From positions 2,728,001 to 2,792,000 of the forward strand of contig NW_027192651.1 of NCBI RefSeq assembly GCF_949987515.2: DNA of 64,000 nt, given 5' to 3'. The position numbers and the translations under genes are program-made. The DNA is from Delphinus delphis. Taxonomy: Eukaryota; Chordata; Mammalia; Artiodactyla; Delphinidae. Below, in pieces: positions 25,692 through 38,322 of this stretch; positions within the stretch are counted from its first letter, which is position 1, and each line of letters starts with the position of its first letter. The notes under the pieces are model-generated. The model searched no databases. It was given only the letters and a program-made list of their open reading frames with translations, and was not told the DNA's origin.

Positions 25692-27269
25692 TTGGCCAAA
25701 AAGGGCGTATGCGTTTTTTCCTGAATATATTCAGGAAAAAACGCATACGCCCTTTTTGGCCAACCAAGCAAGCTTGCAAAGGAAATCTGCACTACAATGA
25801 AGTCTCACTTCCCCCCGGTCAAAAGGGCCATCTGAAAAAAGTGTAAAATCCAGAAAGGCAGGACAGGCCATGGAGAACTGGGAGCCTTGTTATGCTGATG
25901 GGCGGGATGTAAATTGCCAACAACCACTCGGGAGAAGTGTATGGTGTTTCCTGAAACATGTAAACAACAAAGCAACAGAACCTAGGGCACTTCCACTTAT
26001 GGTCCTATAGCTTAGGGAAATTAAAATCAAAAAGACACAGCCACCCCAAAGTTTGGAACGTCTCTGTTTACAAGAACCTCGTTTACAGTACAAGTTCAAC
26101 ATCGCAGAAAGTGAAAAATGGATAAAGAACTTGTGGTATTTACTTACAAAGCAATATCACTCAGCAATGAAATCTGTGTCATCAGGCCCTTAGCAGCACA
26201 ATGAGTGGATTCAGGTATGATGATTCTAACTGAAATAAGTCACACAGAAAAAGAAACATCATAAGATATCAGTAATACACGGAATGGAAACTTGGCTACA
26301 CAGGAACTGAATTACAGAACAGAACAGGGTCTCAAATTTAGAAAACCAACTTATTCTTGCTTAAGGGTAAAGGTGAGTTGGGATGCTGCATAAAACCAGA
26401 GATTGAAATGAGCACAGATAAAGTTCCTTAAGCCAAATATGGAATAGACAAGAGCTACTCCTTGCTCAACGAAATGGACTCAACACCGCATATTAAACGC
26501 CTAAGAATGTACCTGACTAGTAAGTATCTTAAAACCTATGGATTGCTATGTCTCCGAAAGAGAATCAAGCATGTGTACAGGGGCATAAACGCAGCAGTGA
26601 TAGGATTGGAGAGGTTCGTGAGCAAATGAAGACCCTTTGAAGTCATATTGCATGGTACCCATTCCACGGGTTTCAACTACCCAGGTTTAAGGTTTTCTTC
26701 CTTCAGCTAAAACATGCATGTGGAACCCAGAGTATGATCAACCATGTGATCGGGAGACGTGTTTAAATATGTCTCAGTTTTCGTACCCTGGTACTCGGGT
26801 GCAACATTCCAGACGCTTTACTAACACTCTCCCCACTTGGAGAGTCAGTCCCTTTAACCTCCTGTTTGGCCCAGTTTGCAATTTCTGTGGAAGATGAACA
26901 GGAATAGCGAGAACCAATGAGAGCTAGCTGGAGGTGTCTGGATGGGCAAATTTAACTCTCATTTCCCACCAGGAAGAGGAATTAACCAAAGGCTCAGCAT
27001 GCCGTGCCAGAACCAGATTAGGTCCTGAAGACATCCTGGGGTGTTGCGGCCAGGTCACAAGAAAGCGAGTTGAAGAAAGGAGCTCAGGGGCACTGTAATT
27101 CACAAACCTGCAGAGTTATAAATGACAGCTATCGTCCAAAAATACACTGAAGTAAGGCTGCCAAGAGGACTTGAAAGCGGGTCAGAATTGCAGGAAACCG
27201 ATTTCAGGAGGTAGACTGGAATTGCATTGAAAGCATAGGAAAAGAGGCAGAACGTCCACAATGATGCAC
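25692..27269 (+). repeat. Satellite unit 17 (1,578 bp)
   Basis: Intact palindrome. Shares the one-base loss 'gaggttcgtgagc' with unit 14. Private 'acatgtaaacaac' near 25957. Confidence 0.9.
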
Positions 27270-27342
27270 TTGGCCAAAAAGGGCGTATGCGTTTTTTCCT
27301 GAATATATTTCAGGAAAAAACGCATACGCACTTTTTGGCCAA
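27270..27342. repeat. Palindrome of unit 18, centre insertion
   Basis: An extra T in 'atatatttcagg' (27308-27310) makes it 73 bp, and the right arm has C-to-A at 27330. Confidence 0.95.
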
Positions 27343-28848
27343 CCAAGCAAACTTGCAAAGGAAATCTGCACTACAATGAAGTCTCACTTCTCCCCGGTCA
27401 AAAGGGCCATCTGAAAAAAGTGTAAAATCCAGAAAGGCAACAGGCCATTGAGAACTGGGAGCCTTGTTATGCTGATGGGCGGGATGTAAATTGCCATCAG
27501 ACACTTGGGAGAAGTGTATGGTGTTTCCTGAAACATCTAAAAAACAAAGCAACAGAACCTAGGGCACTTCCACTTATGGTCCTATAGCTTAGGGAAATTA
27601 AAATCAAAAAGACACAGCCACCCCAAAGTTTGGAGCGCCTCTGTTTACAAGAACCTCGTTTACCGTACAAGTTCAATACCACAGAAATTGAAAAATGGAT
27701 AAAGAACTTGTGGTACTAACGTACAATGCAGTATCACTCAGCAATGAAATCTATGTCATCAGGCCCGTAGAAGCATAATGAGTGGATTCAGGTACGATGA
27801 TTCTAACTGAAATAAGTCACACAGAAAAAGAAACATCATAAGATATCAGAAATACATGGAATGTAAACTTGGCTACACAGGAACTGCATTCCAAAACAGA
27901 ACAGGGTCTCAAATTTAGAAAACCAACTTATGCTTGCTTAAGGGGAAAGGTGAGTTGGGGTGCTGCATAAAACCAGAGATTGAAATGAGCACAGATAAAG
28001 TTCCTTAAGCCAAATATGGAATAGACAAGAGCTACTCCTTGCTCAACGAAATGGACTCAAAACCCCATATTAAACGCCTAAGAATGTACCTGACTAGTAA
28101 GTATCTTAAAACCTATGGATTGCTATGTCTCCAAAAGAGAATCAAGCGTGTGTACAGGGGCATAAACGCAGCAGTGATAGGATTGGAGAGCTTCGGTGAG
28201 CAAATGAAGACCCTTTGAAGTCATATTGCATGGTACCCATTACACGGGTCTCAACTCTCCAGGTTTAAGGTATTCTTCCTTCAGCTAAAACATGCATGTG
28301 GAACACAGAGTATGATCAACCATGTGAACGGGAGACGTGTTCAAATATTTCTCAGTTTTCCTCCCCTGGTACTCGGGTGCAACATTCCAGACGCTTTACT
28401 AACACTCTCCCGACTTGGAGAGTGAGTCCGTTTAACCTCCTGTTTGGCCCAGTTTGCAATTTCTGCGGAAGATGAACAGGAATAGCGAGAACCAATGAGA
28501 GGCTAGCTGGAGGTGTCTGGACGGGCAAATTTAACTCTCATTTCCCACCGGGAAGCGGAATTAACCAAAGGCTGAGCATGCCGGGCTGGAACCAGATTAG
28601 GGCCTGAAGCCATCCTGCGGTGTTGCGGCCAGGTCACAAGAAAGCGAGTTGAAGAAAGGAGCTCAGGGGCACTGTAATTCACAAACCTGCAGAGTTATAA
28701 ATGACAGCTATCGTCCAAAAATAGACTGAAGTAAGGCTGCCAAGAGGACTTGAAAGCGGGTCAGAATTGCAGGAAAGCGATTTCAGGAGGTAGACTGGAA
28801 TTGCATTGAAAGCATAGGAAAAGAGGCAGAACGTCCACAATGATGCAC
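27270..28848 (+). repeat. Satellite unit 18 (1,579 bp)
   Basis: Palindrome has an extra T at its centre and C-to-A at 27330. First unit of the 6,316-bp block repeated in units 22-25. Confidence 0.9.
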
Positions 28849-30426
28849 TTGGCCAAAAAGGGCGTATGCGTTTTTTCCTGAATATATTCAGGAAAAAACG
28901 CATACGCCCTTTTTGGCCAACCAAGCAAGCTTGCAAAGGAAATCTGCACTACAATGAAGTCTCACTTCCCCCCGGTCAAAAGGGCCATCTGAAGAAAGTG
29001 TAAAATGCAGAAAGGCAACAGGCCATTGAGAACTGGGAGCCTTGTTATGCTGATGGGCGGGATGTAAATTGCCAACAGACACTTGGGAGAAGTGTATGGT
29101 GTTTCCTGAAACATCTAAAAAACAAAGCAACAGAGCCTAGGGCACTTCCACTTATGGTCCTATAGCTTAGGGAAATTAAAATCAAAAAGACACAGTCACC
29201 CCAAAGTTTGGAACAGCTCTGTTTACAAGAACCTCGTTTACAGTACAAGTTCAACATCGCAGAAAGTGAAAAATGGATAAAGAAGTTGTGGTATTCACTT
29301 ACAAAGCAATATCACTCAGCAATGAAATCTATGTCATCAGGCCCTTAGCAGCACAATGAGTGGATTCAGGTATGATGATTCTAACTGAAATAAGTCACAC
29401 AGAAAAAGAAACATCATAAGATATCAGTAATACACGGAATGGAAACTTGGCTACACAGGAACTGAATTACAGAACAGAACAGGGTCTCAAATTTAGAAAA
29501 CCATCTTATGCTTGCTTAAGGGGAAAGGTGAGTTTGGGTGCTGCATAAAACCAGAGATTGAAATGAGCACAGATAAAGTTCCTTAAGCCAAATATGGAAT
29601 AGACAAGAGCTACTCCTTGCTCAACGAAATGGACTCAACACCGCATATTAAACGCCTAAGAATGTACCTGACTAGTAAGTATCTTAAAACCTATGGATTG
29701 CTATGTCTCCGAAAGAGAATCAAGCATGTGTACAGGGGCATAAACGCGGCAGTGATAGGATTGGAGAGGTTCGGTGAGCAAATGAAGACCCTTTGAAGTC
29801 ATATTGCATGGTACCCATTCCACGGGTTTCAACTACCCAGGTTTAAGGTATTCTTCCTTCAGCTAAAACATGCATGTGGAACCTAGAGTATGATCAACCA
29901 TGTGATCGGGAGACGTGTTCAAATATGTCTCAGTTTTCGTACCCTGGTACTCGGGTGCAACAATCCAGACGCTTTACTAACACTCTCCCCACTTGGAGAG
30001 TCAGTCCCTTTAACCTCCTGTTTGGCCCAGTTTGCAATTTCTGCGGAAGATGAACAGGAATAGCGAGAACCAATGAGAGGCTAGCTGGAGGTGTCTGGAC
30101 GGGCAAATTTAACTCTCATTTCCCACCAGGAAGAGGAATTAACCAAAGGCTCAGCGTGCCGTGCCGGAACCAGATTAGGGCCTGAAGCCATCCTGCGGTG
30201 TTGCGGCCAGCTGAAAAGAAAGCGAGTTGAAGAAAGGAGCTCAGGGGCACTGTAATTCACAAACCTGCAGAGTTATAAATGACAGCTATTGTCCAAAAAT
30301 ATACTGAAGTAAGGCTGCCAAGAGGACTTGAAAGCGGGGCAGAATTGCAGGAAACCGATTTCAGGAGGTAGACTGCAATTGCATTGAAAGCATAGGAAAA
30401 GAGGCAGAACGTCCACAATGATGCAC
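28849..30426 (+). repeat. Satellite unit 19 (1,578 bp)
   Basis: Intact palindrome. 'cacagtcacccc' near 29190 is shared with unit 23. 'gtgcaacaatcc' near 29956 is shared with units 23, 26 and 27. Confidence 0.9.
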
Positions 30427-32006
30427 TTGGCCAAAAAGGGCGTATGCGTTTTTTCCTGAATATATTCAGGAAAAAACGCATACGCCCTTTTTGGCCAACC
30501 AAGCAAGCTTGCAAAGGAAATCTGCACTACAATGAAGTCTCACTTCCCCCCGGTCAAAAGGGCCATCTGAAAAAAGTGTAAAATCCAGAAAGGCAGGACA
30601 GGCCATGGAGAACTGGGAGCCTTGTGATGCTGATGGGCGGGATGTAAATTGCCAACAGACACTCAGGAGAAGTGTATGGTGTTTCCTGAAACATCTAAAA
30701 AACAAAGCAACAGAGCCTAGGGCACTTCCACTTATGGTCCTATAGCTTAGGGAAATTAAAATCAAAAAGACACAGCCACCCCAAAGTTTGGGACGCCTCC
30801 GTTTACAAGAACCTCGTTTACCGTACAAGTTCAATATCACAGAAAGTGAAAAATGGATAAAGAACTTGTGGTACTTACGTACAATGCAGTATCACTCAGC
30901 AATGAAATCTATGTCATCAGGCCCGTAGCAGTATAATGAGTGGATTCAGGTACGATGATTCTAAGTGAAATAAGTCACACAGAAAAAGAAACATCATAAG
31001 ATATCAGTAATACACGGAATGTAAACTTGGCTACACAGGAACTGCATTCCAAAACAGAACAGGGTCTCAAATTTAGAAAACCAACTTATGCTTGCTTAAG
31101 GGGAAAGGTGAGTTGGGGTGCTGCATAAAACCAGAGATTGAAATGAGCACAGATAAAGTTTCTTAAGCCAAATATGGAATGGACAAGAGCTACTCCTTGC
31201 TCAACGAAATGGACTCAAAACCCCATATTAAACGCCTAAGAATGTACCTGACTAGTAAGTATCTTAAAACCTATGGATTGCTATGTCTCCAAAAGAGAAT
31301 CAAGCGTGTGTACAGGGACATAAACGCAGCAGTGATAGGATTGGAGAGGTTCGGTGAGCAAATGAAGACCCTTTGAAGTCATATTGCATGGTACCCATTA
31401 CACGGGTCTTAACTCTCCAGGTTTAAGGTATTCTTCCTTCAGCTAAAACATGCATGTGGAACCTAGAGTATGATCAACCATGTGAACGGGAGACGTGTTC
31501 AAATATGTCTCAGTTTTCGTACCCTGGTACTCGGGTGCAACATTCCAGACGCTTTACTAACACTCTCCCGACTTGGAGAGTCAGCGCCTTTAACCTCCTG
31601 TTTGGCCCAGTTTGCAATTTCTGCGGAAGATGAACAGGAATAGCGAGAACCAATGAGAGACTAGCTGGAGGTGTCTGGACGGGCAAATTTAACTCTCATT
31701 TCCCACCAGGAAGAGGAAATAACCAAAGGCTCAGCGTGCCGAGAAGGAACCAGATTACGGCCTGAAGCCATCCTGCGGTGTTGCGGCCAGGTCACAAGAA
31801 AGCGAGTTGAAGAAAGGAGCTCAGGGGCACTGTAATTCACAAACCTGCAGAGTTATAAATGACAGCTATCGTCCAAAAATAGACTGAAGTAAGGCTGCCA
31901 AGAGGACTTGAAAGCGGGGCAGAATTGCAGGAAACCGATTTCAGGAGGTAGACTGGAATTGCAATGAAAGCATAGGAAAAGAGGCAGAACGTCCACAATG
32001 ATGCAC
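30427..32006 (+). repeat. Satellite unit 20 (1,580 bp)
   Basis: Intact palindrome. 'ccttgtgatgctg' near 30620 and 'atggacaagagc' near 31179 are shared with unit 24, exactly 6,316 bp on. Confidence 0.9.
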
Positions 32007-33585
32007 TTGGCCAAAAAGGGCGTATGCGTTTTTTCCTGAATATATTCAGGAAAAAACGCATACGCCCTTTTTGGCCAACCAAGCAAGCTTGCAAAGGAAA
32101 TCTGCACTACAATGAAGTCTCACTTCCCCCCGGTCAAAAGGGCCATCTTAAAAAAGTGTAAAATCCAGAAAGGCAGGACAGGCCATGGAGAACTGGGAGC
32201 CTTCTTATGCTGATGGGCGGGATGTAAATTGCCAACAACCACTCGGGAGAAGTGTATGGTGTTTCCTGAAACATCTAAAAAACAAAGCAACAGAACCTAG
32301 GGCACTTCCACTTATGGTCCTATAGCTTAGGGAAATTAAAATCAAAAAGACACAGCCACCCCAAAGTTTGGAACGGCTCTGTTTACAAGAACCTCGTTTA
32401 CAGTACAAGTTCAACATCGCAGAAAGTGAAAAATGGATAAAGAAGTTGTGGTATTTAGTTACAAAGCAATATCACTCAGCAATGAAATCTGTGTCATCAG
32501 GCCCTTAGCAGCACAATGAGTGGATTCAGGTATGATGATTCTAACTGAAATAAGTCACACAGAAAAAGAAACATCATAAGATATCAGTAATACACGGAAT
32601 GGAAACTTGGCTACACAGGAACTGAATTACAGAACAGAACAGGGTCTCAAATTTAGAAAACCAACTAATGCTTGCTTAAGGGTAAAGGTGAGTTGGGGTG
32701 CTGCATAAAACCAGAGATTGAAATGAGCACAGATAAAGTTCCTTAAGCCAAATATGGAATAGACAAGAGCTACTCCTTGCTCAATGAAATGGACTCAACA
32801 CCCCATATTAAACGCCTAAGAATGTACCTGACTAGTAAGTATCTTAAAACCTATGGATTGCTATGTCTCCGAAAGAGAATCAAGCATGTGTACAGGGGCA
32901 TAAACGCAGCAGTGATAGGATTGGAGAGGTTCGGTGAGCAAATGAAGACCCTTTGAAGTCATATTGCATGGTACCCATTCCACGGGTTTCAACTACCCAG
33001 GTTTAAGGTATTCTTCCTTCAGCTAAAACATGCATGTGGAACCTAGAGTATGATCAACCATGTGATCGGGAGACGTGTTCAAATATGTCTCAGTTTTCCT
33101 CCCCTGGTACTCGGGTGCAACATTACAGACGCTTTACTAACACTCTCCCCACTTGGAGAGTCAGTCCCTTTAACCTCCTGTTTGGCCCAGTTTGCAATTT
33201 CTGTGGAAGATGAACAGGAATAGCGAGAACCAATGAGAGCTAGCTGGAGGTGTCTGGATGGGCAAATTTAACTCTCATTTCCCACCAGGAAGAGGAATTA
33301 ACCAAAGGCTCAGCATGCCGTGCCAGAACCAGATTAGGTCCTGAAGACATCCTGGGGTGTTGCGGCCAGGTCACAAGAAAGCGAGTTGAAGAAAGGAGCT
33401 CAGGGGCACTGTAATTCACAAACCTGCAGAGTTATAAATGACAGCTATCGTCCAAAAATACACTGAAGTAAGGCTGCCAAGAGGACTTGAAAGCGGGTCA
33501 GAATTGCAGGAAACCGATTTCAGGAGGTAGACTGGAATTGCATTGAAAGCATAGGAAAAGAGGCAGAACGTCCACAATGATGCAC
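32007..33585 (+). repeat. Satellite unit 21 (1,579 bp)
   Basis: Intact palindrome. 'gccttcttatgctg' near 32200 is shared with units 10 and 25. Private 'catcttaaaaaag' near 32145. Confidence 0.9.
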
Positions 33586-33658
33586 TTGGCCAAAAAGGGC
33601 GTATGCGTTTTTTCCTGAATATATTTCAGGAAAAAACGCATACGCCCTTTTTGGCCAA
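33586..33658. repeat. Palindrome of unit 22, centre insertion
   Basis: The same extra central T as in unit 18 (33624-33626), inherited through the 6,316-bp block. The arms are otherwise intact. Confidence 0.95.
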
Positions 33659-35164
33659 CCAAGCAAACTTGCAAAGGAAATCTGCACTACAATGAAGTCT
33701 CACTTCTCCCCGGTCAAAAGGGCCATCTGAAAAAAGTGTAAAATCCAGAAAGGCAACAGGCCATTGAGAACTGGGAGCCTTGTTATGCTGATGGGCGGGA
33801 TGTAAATTGCCATCAGACACTTGGGAGAAGTGTATGGTGTTTCCTGAAACATCTAAAAAACAAAGCAACAGAACCTAGGGCACTTTCACTTATGGTCCTA
33901 TAGCTTAGGGAAATTAAAATCAAAAAGACACAGCCACCCCAAAGTTTGGAGCGCCTCTGTTTACAAGAACCTCGTTTACCGTACAAGTTCAATACCACAG
34001 AAATTGAAAAATGGATAAAGAACTTGTGGTACTAACGTACAATGCAGTATCACTCAGCAATGAAATCTATGTCATCAGGCCCGTAGAAGCATAATGAGTG
34101 GATTCAGGTACGATGATTCTAACTGAAATAAGTCACACAGAAAAAGAAACATCATAAGATATCAGAAATACACGGAATGTAAACTTGGCTACACAGGAAC
34201 TGCATTCCAAAACAGAACAGGGTCTCAAATTTAGAAAACCAACTTATGCTTGCTTAAGGGGAAAGGTGAGTTGGGGTGCTGCATAAAACCAGAGATTGAA
34301 ATGAGCACAGATAAAGTTCCTTAAGCCAAATATGGAATAGACAAGAGCTACTCCTTGCTCAACGAAATGGACTCAAAACCCCATATTAAACGCCTAAGAA
34401 TGTACCTGACTAGTAAGTATCTTAAAACCTATGGATTGCTATGTCTCCAAAAGAGAATCAAGCGTGTGTACAGGGGCATAAACGCAGCAGTGATAGGATT
34501 GGAGAGCTTCGGTGAGCAAATGAAGACCCTTTGAAGTCATATTGCATGGTACCCATTACACGGGTCTCAACTCTCCAGGTTTAAGGTATTCTTCCTTCAG
34601 CTAAAACATGCATGTGGAACACAGAGTATGATCAACCATGTGAACGGGAGACGTGTTCAAATATTTCTCAGTTTTCCTCCCCTGGTACTCGGGTGCAACA
34701 TTCCAGACGCTTTACTAACACTCTCCCGACTTGGAGAGTGAGTCCGTTTAACCTCCTGTTTGGCCCAGTTTGCAATTTCTGCGGAAGATGAACAGGAATA
34801 GCGAGAACCAATGAGAGGCTAGCTGGAGGTGTCTGGACGGGCAAATTTAACTCTCATTTCCCACCGGGAAGCGGAATTAACCAAAGGCTGAGCATGCCGG
34901 GCCGGAACCAGATTAGGGCCTGAAGCCATCCTGCGGTGTTGCGGCCAGGTCACAAGAAAGCGAGTTGAAGAAAGGAGCTCAGGGGCACTGTAATTCACAA
35001 ACCTGCAGAGTTATAAATGACAGCTATCGTCCAAAAATAGACTGAAGTAAGGCTGCCAAGAGGACTTGAAAGCGGGTCAGAATTGCAGGAAAGCGATTTC
35101 AGGAGGTAGACTGGAATTGCATTGAAAGCATAGGAAAAGAGGCAGAACGTCCACAATGATGCAC
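33586..35164 (+). repeat. Satellite unit 22 (1,579 bp)
   Basis: Counterpart of unit 18, with the same extra T at the palindrome centre but without the 27330 change. Confidence 0.9.
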
Positions 35165-35236
35165 TTGGCCAAAAAGGGCGTATGCGTTTTATCCTGAATA
35201 TATTCAGGAAAAAACGCATACGCCCTTTTTGGCCAA
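35165..35236. repeat. Palindrome of unit 23, one mismatch
   Basis: Left arm T-to-A at 35191, inside the T run. Confidence 0.95.
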
Positions 35237-36742
35237 CCAAGCAAGCTTGCAAAGGAAATCTGCACTACAATGAAGTCTCACTTCCCCCCGGTCAAAAGGG
35301 CCATCTGAAGAAAGTGTAAAATGCAGAAAGGCAACAGGCCATTGAGAACTGGGAGCCTTGTTATGCTGATGGGCGGGATGTAAATTGCCAACAGACACTT
35401 GGGAGAAGTGTATGGTGTTTCCTGAAACATCTAAAAAACAAAGCAACAGAGCCTAGGGCACTTCCACTTATGGTCCTATAGCTTAGGGAAATTAAAATCA
35501 AAAAGACACAGTCACCCCAAAGTTTGGAACAGCTCTGTTTACAAGAACCTCGTTTACAGTACAAGTTCAACATCGCAGAAAGTGAAAAATGGATAAAGAA
35601 GTTGTGGTATTCACTTACAAAGCAATATCACTCAGCAATGAAATCTATGTCATCAGGCCCTTAGCAGCACAATGAGTGGATTCAGGTATGATGATTCTAA
35701 CTGAAATAAGTCACACAGAAAAAGAAACATCATAAGATATCAGTAATACACGGAATGGAAACTTGGCTACACAGGAACTGAATTACAGAACAGAACAGGG
35801 TCTCAAATTTAGAAAACCAACTTATGCTTGCTTAAGGGGAAAGGTGAGTTTGGGTGCTGCATAAAACCAGAGATTGAAATGAGCACAGATAAAGTTCCTT
35901 AAGCCAAATATGGAATAGACAAGAGCTACTCCTTGCTCAACGAAATGGACTCAACACCGCATATTAAACGCCTAAGAATGTACCTGACTAGTAAGTATCT
36001 TAAAACCTATGGATTGCTATGTCTCCGAAAGAGAATCAAGCATGTGTACAGGGGCATAAACGCAGCAGTGATAGGATTGGAGAGGTTCGGTGAGCAAATG
36101 AAGACCCTTTGAAGTCATATTGCATGGTACCCATTCCACGGGTTTCAACTACCCAGGTTTAAGGTATTCTTCCTTCAGCTAAAACATGCATGTGGAACCT
36201 AGAGTATGATCAACCATGTGATCGGGAGACGTGTTCAAATATGTCTCAGTTTTCGTACCCTGGTACTCGGGTGCAACAATCCAGACGCTTTACTAACACT
36301 CTCCCCACTTGGAGAGTCAGTCCCTTTAACCTCCTGTTTGGCCCAGTTTGCAATTTCTGCGGAAGATGAACAGGAATAGCGAGAACCAATGAGAGGCTAG
36401 CTGGAGGTGTCTGGACGGGCAAATTTAACTCTCATTTCCCACCTGGAAGAGGAATTAACCAAAGGCTCAGCGTGCCGTGCCGGAACCAGATTAGGGCCTG
36501 AAGCCATCCTGCGGTGTTGCGGCCAGCTGAAAAGAAAGCGAGTTGAAGAAAGGAGCTCAGGGGCACTGTAATTCACAAACCTGCAGAGTTATAAATGACA
36601 GCTATTGTCCAAAAATATACTGAAGTAAGGCTGCCAAGAGGACTTGAAAGCGGGGCAGAATTGCAGGAAACCGATTTCAGGAGGTAGACTGCAATTGCAT
36701 TGAAAGCATAGGAAAAGAGGCAGAACGTCCACAATGATGCAC
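35165..36742 (+). repeat. Satellite unit 23 (1,578 bp)
   Basis: Counterpart of unit 19. Palindrome has T-to-A at 35191. Confidence 0.9.
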
Positions 36743-38322
36743 TTGGCCAAAAAGGGCGTATGCGTTTTTTCCTGAATATATTCAGGAAAAAACGCATACG
36801 CCCTTTTTGGCCAACCAAGCAAGCTTGCAAAGGAAATCTGCACTACAATGAAGTCTCACTTCCCCCCGGTCAAAAGGGCCATCTGAAAAAAGTGTAAAAT
36901 CCAGAAAGGCAGGACAGGCCATGGAGAACTGGGAGCCTTGTGATGCTGATGGGCGGGATGTAAATTGCCAACAGACACTCAGGAGAAGTGTATGGTGTTT
37001 CCTGAAACATCTAAAAAACAAAGCAACAGAGCCTAGGGCACTTCCACTTATGGTCCTATAGCTTAGGGAAATTAAAATCAAAAAGACACAGCCACCCCAA
37101 AGTTTGGGACGCCTCCGTTTACAAGAACCTAGTTTACCGTACAAGTTCAATATCACAGAAAGTGAAAAATGGATAAAGAACTTGTGGTACTTACGTACAA
37201 TGCAGTATCACTCAGCAATGAAATCTATGTCATCAGGCCCGTAGCAGTATAATGAGTGGATTCAGGTACGATGATTCTAACTGAAATAAGTCACACAGAA
37301 AAAGAAACATCATAAGATATCACTAATACATGGAATGTAAACTTGGCTACACAGGAACTGCATTCCAAAACAGAACAGGGTCTCAAATTTAGAAAACCAA
37401 CTTATGCTTGCTTAAGGGGAAAGGTGAGTTGGGGTGCTGCATAAAACCAGAGATTGAAATGAGCACAGATAAAGTTTTTTAAGCCAAATATGGAATGGAC
37501 AAGAGCTACTCCTTGCTCAACGAAATGGACTCAAAACCCCATATTAAACGCCTACGAATGTACCTGACTAGTAAGTATCTTAAAACCTATGGATTGCTAT
37601 GTCTCCAAAAGAGAATCAAGCGTGTGTACAGGGACATAAACGCAGCAGTGATAGGATTGGAGAGGTTCAGTGAGCAAATGAAGACCCTTTGAAGTCATAT
37701 TGCATGGTACCCATTACACGGGTCTTAACTCTCCAGGTTTAAGGTATTCTTCCTTCAGCTAAAACATGCATGTGGAACCTAGAGTATGATCAACCATGTG
37801 AACGGGAGACGTGTTCAAATATGTCTCAGTTTTCGTACCCTGGTACTCGGGTGCAACATTCCAGACACTTTACTAACACTCTCCCGACTTGGAGAGTCAG
37901 CGCCTTTAACCTCCTGTTTGGCCCAGTTTGCAATTTCTGCGGAAGATGAACAGGAATAGCGAGAACCAATGAGAGACTAGCTGGAGGTGTCTGGACGGGC
38001 AAATTTAACTCTCATTTCCCACCAGGAAGAGGAAATAACCAAAGGCTCAGCGTGCCGTGAAGGAACCAGATTACGGCCTGAAGCCATCCTGCGGTGTTGC
38101 GGCCAGCTCAAAAGAAAGCGAGTTGAAGAAAGGAGCTCAGGGGCACTGTAATTCACAAACCTGCAGAGTTATAAATGACAGCTATCGTCCAAAAATAGAC
38201 TGAAGTAAGGCTGCCAAGAGGACTTGAAAGCGGGGCAGAATTGCAGGAAACCGATTTCAGGAGGTAGACTGGAATTGCATTGAAAGCATAGGAAAAGAGG
38301 CAGAACGTCCACAATGATGCAC
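36743..38322 (+). repeat. Satellite unit 24 (1,580 bp)
   Basis: Counterpart of unit 20; intact palindrome. Private 'aagttttttaagcc' near 37472 and 'cctacgaatg' near 37551. Confidence 0.9.

Larger units (their letters stand above)
20958..30426 (+). repeat. Three-unit block, units 14-16 echoed by 17-19
   Basis: Rare markers recur at a distance of about 4,734 bp: the one-base loss 'ttcgtgagc' (21882, 26618), 'ctgtggaag' (22151, 26885) and 'ctgaagaaagtg' (24254, 28990). The copies differ more than those of the 6,316-bp block. Confidence 0.7.

Noticed and set aside
31179..31376. Plus-strand 65-codon frame in units 20 and 24, extended to 94 codons in unit 30
   Set aside because: It falls in L1 3' UTR-like sequence; in most units the start is absent (ATAGAC instead of ATGGAC) and a stop lies just upstream. 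No sign of coding constraint.
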